Shown here one piece after another: positions 46,797 through 57,743 of a DNA stretch of 64,000 nucleotides (its first letter is position 1; every line of letters begins with the position of its first letter). The notes under the pieces are model-generated. The model saw only the letters and a list, made by a program, of their open reading frames with translations, was not told where the DNA came from and did not search any database. The stretch comes from Staphylococcus sp. IVB6214 (GTDB lineage: Bacteria; Bacillota; Bacilli; Staphylococcales; Staphylococcaceae): NCBI RefSeq assembly GCF_025558585.1, contig NZ_CP094723.1:1736001-1800000 (forward strand). The letters run 5' to 3'. The translations under genes were made by a program, and so were the position numbers.

Positions 46797-47060
46797 TTAA
46801 ATAATTACTGATTCTTCGACAATTTCTACTAAACGGAAACGTTTTGTCGCTGATAAAGGACGCGTTTCTTGAATCTTAACGATATCTCCTAATTTAGCTG
46901 AATTGTTTTCATCATGTGTTTTATATTTTTTTGAGTATTTAACACGTTTACCATATAGTTTGTGTGTTTTGTAAGTTTCAACTAAAACAGTAATTGTTTT
47001 GTCCATTTTATCTGAAACAACTTTACCAACGTAAACTTTACGATCATTTCTTTCGCTCAC
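46797..47060 (-). CDS. rpsQ: 30S ribosomal protein S17
   Basis: 16S rRNA-binding OB-fold protein, 87 residues. The start is GTG at 47060, giving [20 protein letters not shown], because AGAGGAGG precedes it; the longer frame would include that site. Confidence 0.96.
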
Positions 47061-47084
47061 TTTAGTAACCTCCTCTTTCAAGTA

Positions 47085-47294
47085 TTATTGGTTTGCTTTA
47101 CCTTGTTCTAATTCTCTTTCACGTGCAACAGTTTTTAGACGTGCGATCGTTTTTCTTACAGTTTTGATACGAGCAGTCTCTTCTAATTGACCTGTAGCTA
47201 ATTGAAAGCGTAGGTTAAAAAGCTCTTCTTTTGAAGATTTGATTTGTTCTTCGATTTCTGAAGTGGTTAAGTCTCTAATTTCCTTAGCTTTCAT
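47085..47294 (-). CDS. rpmC: 50S ribosomal protein L29
   Basis: Small two-helix protein at the tunnel exit, where trigger factor and SRP dock nearby. 69 residues; [20 protein letters not shown] is the family core. Overlaps rplP by 11 nt. Confidence 0.98.
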   Translation of the reverse strand: MKAKEIRDLTTSEIEEQIKSSKEELFNLRFQLATGQLEETARIKTVRKTIARLKTVARERELEQGKANQ

Positions 47295-47718
47295 TTAATT
47301 CACCACCCAATTCTTCACGTTTTACAAACTTCGTTTTTACTGGAAGTTTGTGGCTTGCTAAACGTAGTGCTTCACGCGCAACTTCTTCTGATACGCCTGC
47401 TACTTCAAATAATACTCTACCTGGTTTTACAACTGCGATCCAGCCTTCAACCGCACCTTTACCAGCACCCATACGTACTTCTAAAGGTTTTTGTGTATAT
47501 GGTGTATGAGGGAAGATTTTAATCCAAACTTTCCCGCCACGTTTCATGTAACGTGTCATAGCGATACGAGCTGATTCGATTTGACGAGATGTGATCCAAG
47601 ATGTAGTTGTTGCTTGAAGACCATACTCACCGAATGTTACAAAGTTACCGCCTTTTGAACGACCTTTTGTGTCAGGACGATGTTGACGACGATATTTTAC
47701 ACGCTTTGGTAGTAACAT
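47284..47718 (-). CDS. rplP: 50S ribosomal protein L16
   Basis: Large-subunit protein at the A-site tRNA elbow, a target region for evernimicin resistance. 144 residues: [20 protein letters not shown] and [20 protein letters not shown]. Confidence 0.98.
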   Translation of the reverse strand: MLLPKRVKYRRQHRPDTKGRSKGGNFVTFGEYGLQATTTSWITSRQIESARIAMTRYMKRGGKVWIKIFPHTPYTQKPLEVRMGAGKGAVEGWIAVVKPGRVLFEVAGVSEEVAREALRLASHKLPVKTKFVKREELGGELNES

Positions 47719-47720
47719 AA

Positions 47721-48374
47721 TTATTTTCCTCCTTCACTATTTTTCTTAGTAGGAAGAACTTCACCACGATAGATCCATACTTTAACACCTAACTTACCGT
47801 AAGTAGTGTCTGCTTCAGCATGTGCATAATCGATGTCAGCACGTAATGTATGAAGTGGTACAGTTCCTTCTGAATATTGTTCAGCACGCGCGATGTCAGC
47901 GCCACCTAAACGACCTGATACTTGAGTTTTGATACCTTTCGCACCAAGTTTCATTGCTCTTCCGATAGCTTGTTTTTGAACACGACGGAATGAAGCACGG
48001 TTTTCTAATTGACGTGCGATGTTTTCAGCTACTAAACGTGCATCAAGATCTACTTTCTTGATTTCTACAACGTTAATGTGAACTTTTTTATCAGTCAATT
48101 GATTTAATTTGTTACGAAGTTTTTCGATTTCTGAACCGCCTTTACCAATTACCATACCTGGTTTACCAGTGTGAATTGCGATATTGATGCGGTTAGCAGC
48201 ACGCTCAATCTCAACGTGAGATACTGATGCGTCTTTTAATGCTTTATCAATAAATTTACGAATTTTTAAGTCTTCGTGTAAAAGTGATGCGAAGTCTTTC
48301 TCAGCATACCATTTAGCTTCCCAGTCACGAATTACACCAACACGAAGTCCGATTGGATTAATTTTTTGACCCAC
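47721..48374 (-). CDS. rpsC: 30S ribosomal protein S3
   Basis: mRNA entry-channel protein with helicase role. 217 residues: [20 protein letters not shown], the KH-type loop [20 protein letters not shown], and the C-terminal half [20 protein letters not shown]. Confidence 0.98.
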   Translation of the reverse strand: MGQKINPIGLRVGVIRDWEAKWYAEKDFASLLHEDLKIRKFIDKALKDASVSHVEIERAANRINIAIHTGKPGMVIGKGGSEIEKLRNKLNQLTDKKVHINVVEIKKVDLDARLVAENIARQLENRASFRRVQKQAIGRAMKLGAKGIKTQVSGRLGGADIARAEQYSEGTVPLHTLRADIDYAHAEADTTYGKLGVKVWIYRGEVLPTKKNSEGGK

Positions 48375-48398
48375 AATGTTCCCTCCTTAATGATTTGA

Positions 48399-48752
48399 TT
48401 AAGCTTCTTGAGCTTCTTCTTTACCATCACTTACTACGATAGTAATGTGGCTTGTTCTTTTGTTAATTGCACTTGCACGCCCTTGAGCACGTGGACGGAA
48501 ACGTTTTAAAGTTGGTCCTTCGTTAGCATATGCTTCTTTAACAACTAATTCGTCAGTATTCATACCATAGTTGTGCTCAGCATTAGCTAAAGCGGACATT
48601 AATAATTTTTCTACTACTGGAGAAGAAGCTTTATTTGTTAATTTTAAAATAGCTACTGCTTCTCTTACGTCTTTACCTCTGATTAGGTCTAATACTAATC
48701 GTACTTTACGAGGTGCGATTCTGATAGTTCTAGCAACCGCTTTTGCTTCCAT
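48399..48752 (-). CDS. rplV: 50S ribosomal protein L22
   Basis: Lines the exit tunnel constriction with L4. 117 residues. The beta-hairpin region [20 protein letters not shown], where macrolide-resistance insertions occur, has normal length. Confidence 0.98.
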   Translation of the reverse strand: MEAKAVARTIRIAPRKVRLVLDLIRGKDVREAVAILKLTNKASSPVVEKLLMSALANAEHNYGMNTDELVVKEAYANEGPTLKRFRPRAQGRASAINKRTSHITIVVSDGKEEAQEA

Positions 48753-48784
48753 TCGTATTTCCTCCTCTACTTATTAGAAATGGT

Positions 48785-49063
48785 TTATCTTCTTGTTTTC
48801 TTGTCGTCAGCAGCGTGACCTTTGAAAGTACGTGTTGGAGCAAATTCACCTAATTTGTGACCAACCATATCTTCAGTTACGTATACAGGTACGTGTTTAC
48901 GTCCATCGTATACTGCGAATGTGTGTCCAATAAAGTTTGGGAAAATTGTTGAACGACGTGACCAAGTTTTGATTACTTGTTTCTTTTGACTATCACCTTG
49001 AGCTTCAACTTTTTTCATTAAATGCTCATCGACGAAAGGTCCCTTTTTAATACTACGAGCCAT
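48785..49063 (-). CDS. rpsS: 30S ribosomal protein S19
   Basis: Small-subunit head protein paired with S13. 92 residues: [20 protein letters not shown] and [15 protein letters not shown]. Confidence 0.98.
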   Translation of the reverse strand: MARSIKKGPFVDEHLMKKVEAQGDSQKKQVIKTWSRRSTIFPNFIGHTFAVYDGRKHVPVYVTEDMVGHKLGEFAPTRTFKGHAADDKKTRR

Positions 49064-49127
49064 AATGGCGCCTCCTTTCTTATTATGTGCGTGCAGCGAT
49101 TACGCCGCACACCCAAATAAGCTATTT

Positions 49128-49961
49128 TTATTTTTTCTTACGTCCACGTACGATAAGTTTATCTGAACGTTTCTTACCACGACGTGTTTTCTTACCAAGA
49201 GTTGGTTTACCCCATGGTGACATTGGAGATGGACGTCCGATTGGCGCACGGCCTTCACCACCACCGTGTGGGTGATCGTTAGGGTTCATTACAGAACCAC
49301 GAACTGTTGGTCTTTTACCTAACCATCTTGATTTACCGGCTTTACCGACATTTACAAGTTCGTGTTGGAGGTTACCAACTTGTCCTACTGTTGCACGGCA
49401 AGTTGAAAGAATCATACGAACTTCACCAGAACGAAGTCTTACAAGAACGTATTTACCTTCTTTACCTAATACTTGTGCGCTTGCACCAGCAGAACGTGCG
49501 ATTTGGCCACCACGGCCTGGTTTTAATTCGATGTTATGAATAACTGTACCTACTGGAATGTCTTTTAATTGAAGTGCGTTACCAACTTTGATGTCAGCTT
49601 CTGAACCACTTTCAACGATTTGACCTACTTCTAATCCTTTAGGTGCGATGATGTAGCGTTTTTCACCATCTGTGTATACGATTAAAGCAATATTTGCTGA
49701 TCTGTTTGGATCGTATTGAATTGAATCAACTTTACCAGCGATTCCGTCTTTATTACGTTTGAAATCAATCACACGGTATTGACGTTTGTGTCCACCACCG
49801 TGATGGCGTACAGTCAATTTACCTTGGTTGTTACGACCCGCTTTTTTCGGTAGCGGTTGTAATAATGACTTTTCAGGTTTTGACTCTGTAATTTCAGAGA
49901 AATCTAATGTAGTCATATTACGACGACCATTAGTAATTGGCTTATAATGTTTAAGAGCCAT
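49128..49961 (-). CDS. rplB: 50S ribosomal protein L2
   Basis: Large-subunit protein needed for subunit joining and peptidyl transfer. 277 residues. The conserved peptidyl-transferase-near histidine is in [20 protein letters not shown]; the C-terminal tail is basic ([18 protein letters not shown]). Confidence 0.98.
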   Translation of the reverse strand: MALKHYKPITNGRRNMTTLDFSEITESKPEKSLLQPLPKKAGRNNQGKLTVRHHGGGHKRQYRVIDFKRNKDGIAGKVDSIQYDPNRSANIALIVYTDGEKRYIIAPKGLEVGQIVESGSEADIKVGNALQLKDIPVGTVIHNIELKPGRGGQIARSAGASAQVLGKEGKYVLVRLRSGEVRMILSTCRATVGQVGNLQHELVNVGKAGKSRWLGKRPTVRGSVMNPNDHPHGGGEGRAPIGRPSPMSPWGKPTLGKKTRRGKKRSDKLIVRGRKKK

Positions 49962-49993
49962 TGTCGTTTACCTCCTTAATGGTAATGGGAATT

Positions 49994-50269
49994 TTAGTTG
50001 AATAGGTCGATTTGACCTTCTTTTAATGTAACGATCGCTTTGCGACGTTTGTTTGTGTAACCTTGGTAACGGCCTACACGTTTTTTCTTAGGTTTGTAGT
50101 TGATGATGTTGACTTTGTCAACTTTAACATCAAAGATTTGTTCTACAGCTGTTTTGACTTGTGTTTTGTTAGCACGAACATCAACGTCAAAAGTGTATTT
50201 ATCTTCAGCCATTGCTTCAGATGATTTTTCTGTGATTACGGGGCGCTTTAGAATATCTCTTGCTTCCAT
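49994..50269 (-). CDS. rplW: 50S ribosomal protein L23
   Basis: Tunnel-exit protein that docks trigger factor and SRP. 91 residues: [20 protein letters not shown] and [20 protein letters not shown]. The start overlaps the rplD stop by one base. Confidence 0.98.
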   Translation of the reverse strand: MEARDILKRPVITEKSSEAMAEDKYTFDVDVRANKTQVKTAVEQIFDVKVDKVNIINYKPKKKRVGRYQGYTNKRRKAIVTLKEGQIDLFN

Positions 50270-50889
50270 TATCCGAGCACCTCCTCAACTTTTTTAGCTG
50301 CTTCTTCAGTGATTAAAACACTGTCAGCATGTGTTAATTCTAATACGTTTAAGCCTTCTGGTGTTGTGAATTGAACACCTGGGATATTACGTGCTGATAA
50401 TTCAACATTTACATCGCCAAGAGTGACAACTAATACTTTTTTAGGTAATTCTAAGTTAGTTAAAGTTGCTTTGAATTCTTTTGTTTTTGGTGCTTCTAAG
50501 TTGAAGCTGTCAACAATCTTGAATTCATTTTCTTGAACTTTGAATGAAAGTGCTGATTTCAATGCTAAGCGACGCATTTTCTTAGGCATTTTGTATGAGT
50601 AGCTTCTTGGTGTTGGTCCGAATACCACACCACCGCCACGCCATTGTGGAGCACGGATAGTACCTTGACGCGCACGTCCTGTACCTTTTTGTCTCCATGG
50701 TTTACGTCCACCACCACGAACAGCTGAACGGTTTTTTACCGCATGTGTTCCTTGGCGTAATGAAGCGCGTTGTAATTGAATAGCTTCAAATAAAACATCG
50801 TTGTTTGGTTCGATTGCGAATACCGCATCGTTAAGCTCAACAGAACCTGCTTTAGTTCCATCAACTTTGAATACATCATAATTTGCCAT
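50269..50889 (-). CDS. rplD: 50S ribosomal protein L4
   Basis: Tunnel protein and, in some bacteria, operon repressor. 206 residues. The tunnel loop [20 protein letters not shown] is intact, without the changes seen in macrolide resistance. Confidence 0.98.
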   Translation of the reverse strand: MANYDVFKVDGTKAGSVELNDAVFAIEPNNDVLFEAIQLQRASLRQGTHAVKNRSAVRGGGRKPWRQKGTGRARQGTIRAPQWRGGGVVFGPTPRSYSYKMPKKMRRLALKSALSFKVQENEFKIVDSFNLEAPKTKEFKATLTNLELPKKVLVVTLGDVNVELSARNIPGVQFTTPEGLNVLELTHADSVLITEEAAKKVEEVLG

Positions 50890-50915
50890 TATGCATTTCC
50901 TCCTTTCACTACTAA

Positions 50916-51575
50916 TTATTTATTAGCTTTAATTGCTGATTGGATTTGTACAAAACCTTTTTTAGGACCAGGTACGTTACCTTTTACTAAAATTACGCTG
51001 TTTTCCGTATCTACTTGAACAACTTCTAAGTTTTGAACAGTGACTGTGTTACCACCCATGCGGCCTGGTAATTTTTGTCCTTTGAATACACGTGATGCGT
51101 CTGACGCCATACCGATTGAACCAGGTGCTCTGTGGAAATGAGAACCGTGAGACATTGGTCCACGTGCTTGATTGTGACGTTTGATTGCGCCTTGGAAACC
51201 TTTACCTTTTGAAGTTCCTGTTACGTCAATTACGTCTCCAACTTCGAATGTATCAACTGAGACTTCTTGACCTACTTCGTATTCGTCAACATTAATGTTT
51301 CTGAATTCACGAATGAAGCGCTTAGGTGCTGTGCCTGCTTTTTTAGCGTGACCTTCAGCTGGTTTAGTCGCATATTTGTTTGTTTTGCTACCTTTTCTGT
51401 ATGCTTCTTTGTTTTCAAAACCGATTTGGATCGCATTGTAGCCATCTACTTCTTCAGTTTTCTTTTGTAATACTACGTTTTCTTTCGCTTCGATTACTGT
51501 TACAGGAATTAAGTCCCCGTTTTCACCGAATACTTGTGTCATACCAATTTTTCTTCCTAAGATTCCTTTGGTCAT
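50916..51575 (-). CDS. rplC: 50S ribosomal protein L3
   Basis: Reaches the peptidyl transferase centre, a site of linezolid and pleuromutilin resistance changes. 219 residues: [20 protein letters not shown]; the loop [20 protein letters not shown] appears normal. Confidence 0.98.
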   Translation of the reverse strand: MTKGILGRKIGMTQVFGENGDLIPVTVIEAKENVVLQKKTEEVDGYNAIQIGFENKEAYRKGSKTNKYATKPAEGHAKKAGTAPKRFIREFRNINVDEYEVGQEVSVDTFEVGDVIDVTGTSKGKGFQGAIKRHNQARGPMSHGSHFHRAPGSIGMASDASRVFKGQKLPGRMGGNTVTVQNLEVVQVDTENSVILVKGNVPGPKKGFVQIQSAIKANK

Positions 51576-51603
51576 CGAAAGTCCACCTCCTAAAAATTTT
51601 TAA

Positions 51604-51915
<312 letters not shown>

Positions 51916-51969
51916 TTACCCTCCTTATTCGTCTTCATATAAGTGATAGACTTCTCCACGAAAACTATC

Positions 51970-52002
51970 TCACACAACGCCATGGCAAAGCGGCCGGGTG
52001 TG
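51970..52002 (-). promoter_or_regulatory. Structured leader of the S10 operon
   Basis: On the minus strand CACACCCGGCCGC ... CCATGGCGTTGTGTG folds with CACAC/GTGTG outer pairs and a GC-rich core that stands out in this AT-rich genome. It lies between the promoter and rpsJ. Confidence 0.6.
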
Positions 52003-52047
52003 TCAGTAACCTTTCGCTTCATCGCATTAAAAAGTCCAACATTAGAT

Positions 52048-52076
52048 ATTTTACAAGAAAACTTGCGACTTTGCAA
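52048..52076 (-). promoter_or_regulatory. S10 operon promoter
   Basis: On the minus strand TTGCAA, 17 nt, TAAAAT, giving a leader of about 130 nt before rpsJ. Confidence 0.72.
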
Positions 52077-52236
52077 TAGTTTCTCAAGAATTTTTATATC
52101 TAATCACATACTATGTCATTTTACTGTAAAAGGCTCTTGAGTTCAACCATTTATACAAAATTTTTTGTTCTTTAATTAGAATTTGATTATAATGGTAGTC
52201 AACGACAAATTTTTAGAAAGATATGAGGTATTGTCT

Positions 52237-52617
52237 ATGACAAAAAAAGTTAAAACACTTTTAACAGTGTTCACTTTAATCGTAATCGTTTCCGAATTTA
52301 TCGCTGGGTTTCCATTCCTTGGTGGTTGGTATGTTCTCGCATTAGGATGGCAACCTCTAGCATTTAATATCTTCATTTATATTGTAATGGTGTTAGTGTT
52401 AATCTTTGATAAGCAAAATACAATTCGTCCAATGGTGTTAATCCCACTACTAGGTGCTATTGTTAATTGTGTGGCGATTATTCCTGTGTTAGGTATGATC
52501 TTGCACTGGGTAATGCTTATTCTACTTATTTTTATGTTAATCATTTTATTTGCGACACCTACTTACCTACCCAATGCACATGCGCGCGTTATTTATGATG
52601 AATCACATCGTAAATAA
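52237..52617 (+). CDS. Conserved hypothetical membrane protein
   Basis: 126-residue protein of unknown function with about four hydrophobic segments (LLTVFTLIVIVSEFIAGFPF, FNIFIYIVMVLVLIF, LIPLLGAIVNCVAIIPVLGM, MLILLIFMLIILFATPTYLP) and a polar tail. The start at 52237 has TGAGGT upstream. A similar small gene lies between rpsJ and pbuG in S. aureus as I recall. Confidence 0.75.
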   Translation: MTKKVKTLLTVFTLIVIVSEFIAGFPFLGGWYVLALGWQPLAFNIFIYIVMVLVLIFDKQNTIRPMVLIPLLGAIVNCVAIIPVLGMILHWVMLILLIFMLIILFATPTYLPNAHARVIYDESHRK

Positions 52618-52639
52618 CTATATCTGTAACTCACATAGT

Positions 52640-52686
52640 AATAGCCCGACTACTCTTCTTTTACGATGAGTAGTCGGGCTATTTTC
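52640..52686. terminator. Bidirectional terminator between the membrane protein gene and pbuG
   Basis: AATAGCCCGACTACTC pairs perfectly with GAGTAGTCGGGCTATT, with T runs on the plus side. Confidence 0.92.
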
Positions 52687-52696
52687 TCTTTATTTC

Positions 52697-54037
52697 TTAA
52701 CCATGTACAAATACAAAGTATAAGATGAAGATAATCATCAATGCATACATAATTGGATGTACTTCTTTATGACGTTTCGTTAATAACATTGTAATAGGAT
52801 AGAAAATGAAGCCACATGCAATACCAGTCGCAATTGAATACGATAAAGGCATCATGATGATTGTAACGAATGCTGGTACCGCCACTTCAAAATTCTTCCA
52901 GCTGATTTCAGCTAAGTTGGAAGCCATTAACACACCTACTACAACTAATGCTGGCGTTGTGACTGCTGATGTTACAACAGCCATTAATGGACTGAAGAAC
53001 AATGCTAATAAGAAACAGAAACCTGTTACAATACTTGCTAAACCGGTACGTGCACCTACCGCAACACCTGATGTTGATTCGATGTATGATGTCGTTGTTG
53101 TTGTACCAAATATAGCCCCCGTCATTGTTGCTAATGAATCTGCAAATAATGCACGTCCTGCACGTGGTAACTTGTTATCCTTCATAAATCCTGCTTGATT
53201 AGCAACTGCTACAATTGTACCTGCAGTATCAAAGAAATCGATAAATAAGAATGTGAGAATAACGATTAAAAATTGAATTGTAAATAATTGTGCTGGATCT
53301 TGGAATGACTCAAAAGCAGCACCAAATGTTGGCGCAATGCTTGGAACCTTCCCAACAATGCCTGTTGGCGGCGCAATTTGTTGTGTAACAAGGCCTGCAA
53401 TTGCTGTTAGAACCATTCCTAAGAAGATTGCACCCGGCACCTTCTTAGTATAAAGAATCACGGTTACAATAATACCAAAAACTGCTAATAATACAGGTGG
53501 GTCAGTAATCTTACCTAAAGTCACTAAAGTTGCATCGTTGTTTACGATAATCCCTGAACTTTGTAGACCGACAAATGTAATAAATAAACCAATACCGGAA
53601 GATACCGCTAATTTCATCTCATAAGGAATCGCATTAATGATTGTTTCCCTTAAGCCTGTTGCTGTTAAAATGGCAAATACAAATCCGGAAAAGAATACGC
53701 CTGTTAAACCTACTTGCCATGGAATTCCCATAGTAAGTACAACTGTAAATGCGAAAAAGGCGTTCAACCCCATACCAGGTGCGAGTGCGATTGGATAACG
53801 GGCGATAAGCCCCATAAATAAACAACCTACAAATGCTGCAAGTGCTGTTGCTACGAAAATAGCACCTTGGTTCATCTTCTGATCTGCAGGCACACCATCA
53901 ACACCTGCTAAACTTAAAACTTGTGGATTGACGGCTAAAATATATGCCATCGATAAAAACGTTGTAAGACCGCCGAGAATTTCTCGTTTATAATTTGTCT
54001 GATGCTCGTCAAAGCGGAAGTATCTTCTCACTGTCAT
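52697..54037 (-). CDS. pbuG: Guanine/hypoxanthine permease PbuG (AzgA family)
   Basis: Proton-coupled purine importer, 446 residues with 12-14 hydrophobic segments. ILGGLTTFLSMAYILAVNPQ and PIALAPGMGLNAFFAFTVVL are family signatures; FFDTAGTIVAVANQAG and the TTTTSYIESTSGVAVGARTG stretch form the substrate region. A sigma-A promoter and a PurR-type site lie upstream; no purine riboswitch was seen. Confidence 0.92.
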   Translation of the reverse strand: MTVRRYFRFDEHQTNYKREILGGLTTFLSMAYILAVNPQVLSLAGVDGVPADQKMNQGAIFVATALAAFVGCLFMGLIARYPIALAPGMGLNAFFAFTVVLTMGIPWQVGLTGVFFSGFVFAILTATGLRETIINAIPYEMKLAVSSGIGLFITFVGLQSSGIIVNNDATLVTLGKITDPPVLLAVFGIIVTVILYTKKVPGAIFLGMVLTAIAGLVTQQIAPPTGIVGKVPSIAPTFGAAFESFQDPAQLFTIQFLIVILTFLFIDFFDTAGTIVAVANQAGFMKDNKLPRAGRALFADSLATMTGAIFGTTTTTSYIESTSGVAVGARTGLASIVTGFCFLLALFFSPLMAVVTSAVTTPALVVVGVLMASNLAEISWKNFEVAVPAFVTIIMMPLSYSIATGIACGFIFYPITMLLTKRHKEVHPIMYALMIIFILYFVFVHG

Positions 54038-54064
54038 TGGCTCCTTTATTTAAAATACTCATTT

Positions 54065-54093
54065 ATTCTAATACGGGGCAATCAGAATTTCAA
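54065..54093 (-). promoter_or_regulatory. pbuG promoter
   Basis: On the minus strand TTGAAA, 17 nt, TAGAAT, ending 28 nt before the start codon. Confidence 0.7.
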
Positions 54094-54102
54094 TATTAAA
54101 TA

Positions 54103-54137
54103 CGAACTTTATCTTTATTTTTTTATATTTTCGTTCG
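54103..54137 (-). promoter_or_regulatory. Candidate PurR boxes upstream of pbuG
   Basis: On the minus strand CGAAC and GTTCG are inverted, 25 nt apart, in A/T-rich surroundings, just upstream of the -35. The pattern is like the paired PurBoxes of Gram-positive purine genes, though the spacing is about 2 nt longer than usual. Confidence 0.48.
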
Positions 54138-54149
54138 ATTTTTAGACAT

Positions 54150-56282
54150 TTATCCTTTTAAACCTTTGAGCGCTTCCTTAAATGGATTATTTTCCATCGT
54201 GTCATCTTTCATATATTTTTTCATGTCACGTTTGGATACTTTATCTTTCCCTTTGTTTTTAAAGCGTTTATCCATCTGTTCTTGTGTTTCTGTGTAACCA
54301 CAGCTACAACGATATGTCGCTTGTTTACCGACACCAAACTTCGTCAACCGCTTCTTACATTGTGGGCAGCGTGCTTTTGTTTGCGTTTTAACATCCTTTT
54401 TCGTCTTACAGCTTGGATCTTGACATACAAGCATAGAGCCATTTTTCGTTTTCACTCTCAACATGAACTTCCCGCATGTTGGGCATTCAGCTGACGTCAA
54501 GTTGTCATGCTTGTATTGTTGCTCACTTTGTTTTATTTCTTCAATAATTTGTTGCGTGAAGTTTTTCATCTCTCCAATAAACTGCTGACGTTTTAACTGT
54601 CCTTTTTCTATACGTAACAGCTTATCTTCCCACTCCGCAGTAAGCAATGGCGATGTGAGAGCTTCGGGTGCTAAGTCTAAAATTTGTCTTCCTTTCGACG
54701 TCACCTTAATGCTGCCGTTTTGATTCTCAATTGCATTCATACTGTACAACTTATCGATAATATCCGCACGTGTTGCTACCGTCCCAATACCACCTGTCGC
54801 TTTAAGGGTTTGTGCTGACTTCTTATCTCTCAATGCGAAGAACTTATCAGGACGCTCCATCGCCTTCAACAATGTCCCTTCATTGAAGTACGGCGGTGGT
54901 GTCGTTTGATGTGCTTGGATCGTTGTATCTTGTATTTTCAAACGACTTCCCTTTTCGAAACTAACTGTCTTTTCTCGCTGTTGTGCTTCTACTTGCAACT
55001 TTTTAAAGCCTAATTCAATCGGTTGTTGCATCTGTTTAACAAAAATTGCGCTCCCAGATTTTGCGATTATTTTTTGCTCAGTATAGCGATACGGTGGTGA
55101 TAACACTTCTAAAAACCGTTGCACAATCAATAAGTAAATCTTTTGTTCATTCGGTGATAAGTCACTCATATTAGGACGAACTTCAGTTGGAATGATCGCA
55201 TGGTGATCGGTTACCTTCTGATTATTGATATATCTTGCTTTCACATCAAACTTCTGTTGCATTAATGACTTAGCAACATCAAGGTATGTTGTCCCCATTG
55301 TAGCTTGTAAACGCTCCTTCAACGTCCCTACCATATCCGTTGTTAAGTAGTTGGAATCTGTACGAGGATACGTAACAAGCTTATGTCGTTCATATAACTG
55401 TTGCAATGTGTTTAATGTTTGCTTTGCCCCCATATGGTAGCGTTGATAGGCTGCTTGTTGTAAGTCTGTCAAATTAAAAAGCGGGTTCGGATATGATTTT
55501 TTATGCTTCGTATCAACTGATACAATTTCAGCATCTTGCCCCTTCAATTCCTTAACAAGTGTCTCTAATTGCGCGCGCTCCATCACTCGACGTTCTTGTT
55601 GAAAATCAAACTTCACACCGTTTAACTTGATTGATAACGTGTAATAATCTTGTGGTCTAAAGTTTTTTATCTCTTGTTGACGCATGTGAATCAATTGAAT
55701 CGTCGGTGTTTGTACACGGCCTAATGACAGCTGCGCATCATATTTCGTAGTGAGTGCACGTGTCGCATTGATACCTACAATCCAGTCTGCTTCACTTCTC
55801 GCTAATGCTGCCTGGTATAAGTTGTGGTATTGTGACCCATCTTTCAAATGTTTAAATCCATCACGAATAGCTTTTGTTGTCACAGAACTAATCCACAATC
55901 GCTTAATTGGTTTCTTGATACGTGCCTTATCAATAATAAGACGTGCTACGAGTTCCCCTTCTCGTCCCGCATCAGTCGCAATAATGATTTGTTTAACATC
56001 ATCTCTTTGCATCAACTTTTGTACTGTATTAAATTGTTTTCTTGTTTTATTGATAATGACCGTCTTCATATGTTTCGGTATGATCGGTAAATCTTCCATA
56101 CGCCATTGTTGTAGCGACTTGTCATATTGTTCGGGTGTTGCATTGGTTACAAGATGACCAAGTGCCCACGTAACAATATACGCATTGTTTTCAAAATATC
56201 CTTGCTTCGTGGCATTGACTTGTAGTGCCTTCGCAATGTCTCGACCTACGGATGGTTTTTCAGCTAATATTAATGCTTTCAT
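54150..56282 (-). CDS. topB: DNA topoisomerase III
   Basis: Type IA topoisomerase, 710 residues. Toprim parts [16 protein letters not shown] and [15 protein letters not shown]; the active tyrosine is in [26 protein letters not shown] and the decatenation region follow. The C-terminus holds two zinc-ribbon-like units (CPTCGKF...CQDPSC and CPQCKKR...CSCGY) and a basic tail. The start at 56282 is set by AGGAGAAAG upstream; a longer frame lacks a site. Confidence 0.95.
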   Translation of the reverse strand: MKALILAEKPSVGRDIAKALQVNATKQGYFENNAYIVTWALGHLVTNATPEQYDKSLQQWRMEDLPIIPKHMKTVIINKTRKQFNTVQKLMQRDDVKQIIIATDAGREGELVARLIIDKARIKKPIKRLWISSVTTKAIRDGFKHLKDGSQYHNLYQAALARSEADWIVGINATRALTTKYDAQLSLGRVQTPTIQLIHMRQQEIKNFRPQDYYTLSIKLNGVKFDFQQERRVMERAQLETLVKELKGQDAEIVSVDTKHKKSYPNPLFNLTDLQQAAYQRYHMGAKQTLNTLQQLYERHKLVTYPRTDSNYLTTDMVGTLKERLQATMGTTYLDVAKSLMQQKFDVKARYINNQKVTDHHAIIPTEVRPNMSDLSPNEQKIYLLIVQRFLEVLSPPYRYTEQKIIAKSGSAIFVKQMQQPIELGFKKLQVEAQQREKTVSFEKGSRLKIQDTTIQAHQTTPPPYFNEGTLLKAMERPDKFFALRDKKSAQTLKATGGIGTVATRADIIDKLYSMNAIENQNGSIKVTSKGRQILDLAPEALTSPLLTAEWEDKLLRIEKGQLKRQQFIGEMKNFTQQIIEEIKQSEQQYKHDNLTSAECPTCGKFMLRVKTKNGSMLVCQDPSCKTKKDVKTQTKARCPQCKKRLTKFGVGKQATYRCSCGYTETQEQMDKRFKNKGKDKVSKRDMKKYMKDDTMENNPFKEALKGLKG

Positions 56283-56451
56283 ACATCTTTCTCCTCTTTT
56301 TATGCTCAAATGAGATAACATCCTCATTTCCTTTACTTCTGCTATTGTAACATGTCAGTTTTAGATGTTGGCAATTGGGTTGCGCGGTCGTTTGATTTGT
56401 CGCTCAAAGCCTTTATAATAAAAGTATCATGTTATTATTGGGGGCTTGATT

Positions 56452-57312
56452 ATGAAAACCAACTATACGCAAGACTTTTCTCATGTCGCAACGTTCATTC
56501 TAGATAATCTCTCAAAAAATCAATCATATGTACATAAATTACCCGTCGATTGTACGGAAGCATTACAGTCATATCTTTCAAATGCAGATAAACACCATCA
56601 GCTATTCACAACAGAAGATGACAATGGCTTAACAATGGTACTCATCTGCGTACCCTATGCCGAACACAAATATCAAGTTGTCGGACCTATTTATCGTCAA
56701 GGTATTACGTTTACAGAACAGGACCTCAAACAATTATTTGAATCGGCAACCGCACAACATCATCGGCCTTCTACTTACTATTTTTCATTTTCAACAGCAC
56801 ACCCAGCTATTAAGTCTTATATGAAATCAATCGGTGCTGCCTATACTTTTACCGATTATCACCTAGAAGCTACTCAAGACTTGGGCGTGTCAGAGCGCGA
56901 TCATCTCATCATTGACTATCTACCTGTCTATTTCCATTATTTTAAACAGTTACATGAAAGAGCATTCAAACACTCCGCAGAAACTGCTGAAGCAATCGTA
57001 AACACTTTGGATAACTCGCATAAACTATTTTTATATGTAGAAGAAGGATTACTGAAAGGCTACTTATACATTGTCATAGATACTCTGACAAAGCGCGCCG
57101 AAATCAAGTATTTCTCATCACATACAGATTATCGGTTGAAAGGTATCGCATTTGATCTCATTCAACGTGCCATTCATCACACTTGCCAAGATAATGACAT
57201 ACAAACGGTTCACTTCAAGATCAGAAGTAAAAATCACCAGCTTGTGTCTCGATTTGATACACTCGGCTTCCACATTAAAGAATCCTATGATAAGTTCAAA
57301 TGTCATTTCTAA
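56452..57312 (+). CDS. GNAT-family N-acetyltransferase
   Basis: 286-residue protein. The N-terminal half (1-150) has no clear motif. The C-terminal half is GNAT-like, with YVEEGLLKGYLYIVIDTLTK then YFSSHTDYRLKGIAFDLIQR in place of the acetyl-CoA loop, and DTLGFHIKESYDKF at the end. The loop lacks the full Q/RxxGxG/A pattern. The ATG at 56452 follows GGGGG; a TTG two codons earlier is less likely. Substrate unknown. Confidence 0.65.
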   Translation: MKTNYTQDFSHVATFILDNLSKNQSYVHKLPVDCTEALQSYLSNADKHHQLFTTEDDNGLTMVLICVPYAEHKYQVVGPIYRQGITFTEQDLKQLFESATAQHHRPSTYYFSFSTAHPAIKSYMKSIGAAYTFTDYHLEATQDLGVSERDHLIIDYLPVYFHYFKQLHERAFKHSAETAEAIVNTLDNSHKLFLYVEEGLLKGYLYIVIDTLTKRAEIKYFSSHTDYRLKGIAFDLIQRAIHHTCQDNDIQTVHFKIRSKNHQLVSRFDTLGFHIKESYDKFKCHF

Positions 57313-57332
57313 CAAAAAACACCCGAAGATGG

Positions 57333-57350
57333 GAGTGGGACAGAATGAGC
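57333..57350 (+). repeat. Left remnant of repeat copy C, cut by the insertion sequence
   Basis: GAGTGGGACAGAA equals the first bases of copies A and B, then stops at the IS left end. Confidence 0.75.
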
Positions 57351-57428
57351 TGACCCCATATAGTGGGAACTTTATAAAAACACTTTCGTTGAATTCAGTT
57401 AAAATGAATTTACGGAGGTGTTTTTTCT

Positions 57429-57743
57429 ATGCGCAGAGTGGCGTATTCAGTTGAAACAAAGTTTAAAGCAGTGAAGATGAAAGCAGAAGGTTATACAACT
57501 AAAGAAATTATGTGTGAATTAAATATTAGAAATAGCACACAGGTAAAAACATGGTGGAGATGGTATAGAAAGGGTGAAACATATCGATTTAGTCAACAAG
57601 TAGGCAAACAATACTCCTATAATAAAGGATTAGTGGAACTTTCTGAACTGGAACAATTAAAGTTAAAGAATAGAAGAAATCAAGCCGAAATAGATATTTT
57701 AAAAAAGTACAAGGAATTGGAAAGGAAGTGGTACCTGAAGTAG
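57429..57743 (+). CDS. IS3-family transposase OrfA (HTH)
   Basis: 104-residue DNA-binding part. MRRVAYSVETKFKAVKMKAE and GYTTKEIMCELNIRNSTQVK form the helix-turn-helix that reads the IS ends; a leucine-zipper-like stretch ELEQLKLKNRRNQAEIDILK follows. The heptamer AAAAAAG at 57701-57707 is in phase as A_AAA_AAG, so a -1 shift there would enter orfB and make the fused transposase. Start RBS is GGAGG 11 nt upstream. Confidence 0.9.
   Translation: MRRVAYSVETKFKAVKMKAEGYTTKEIMCELNIRNSTQVKTWWRWYRKGETYRFSQQVGKQYSYNKGLVELSELEQLKLKNRRNQAEIDILKKYKELERKWYLK

Noticed and set aside
54038..54149. Purine riboswitch upstream of pbuG
   Set aside because: The region is too short and lacks the conserved aptamer loops.
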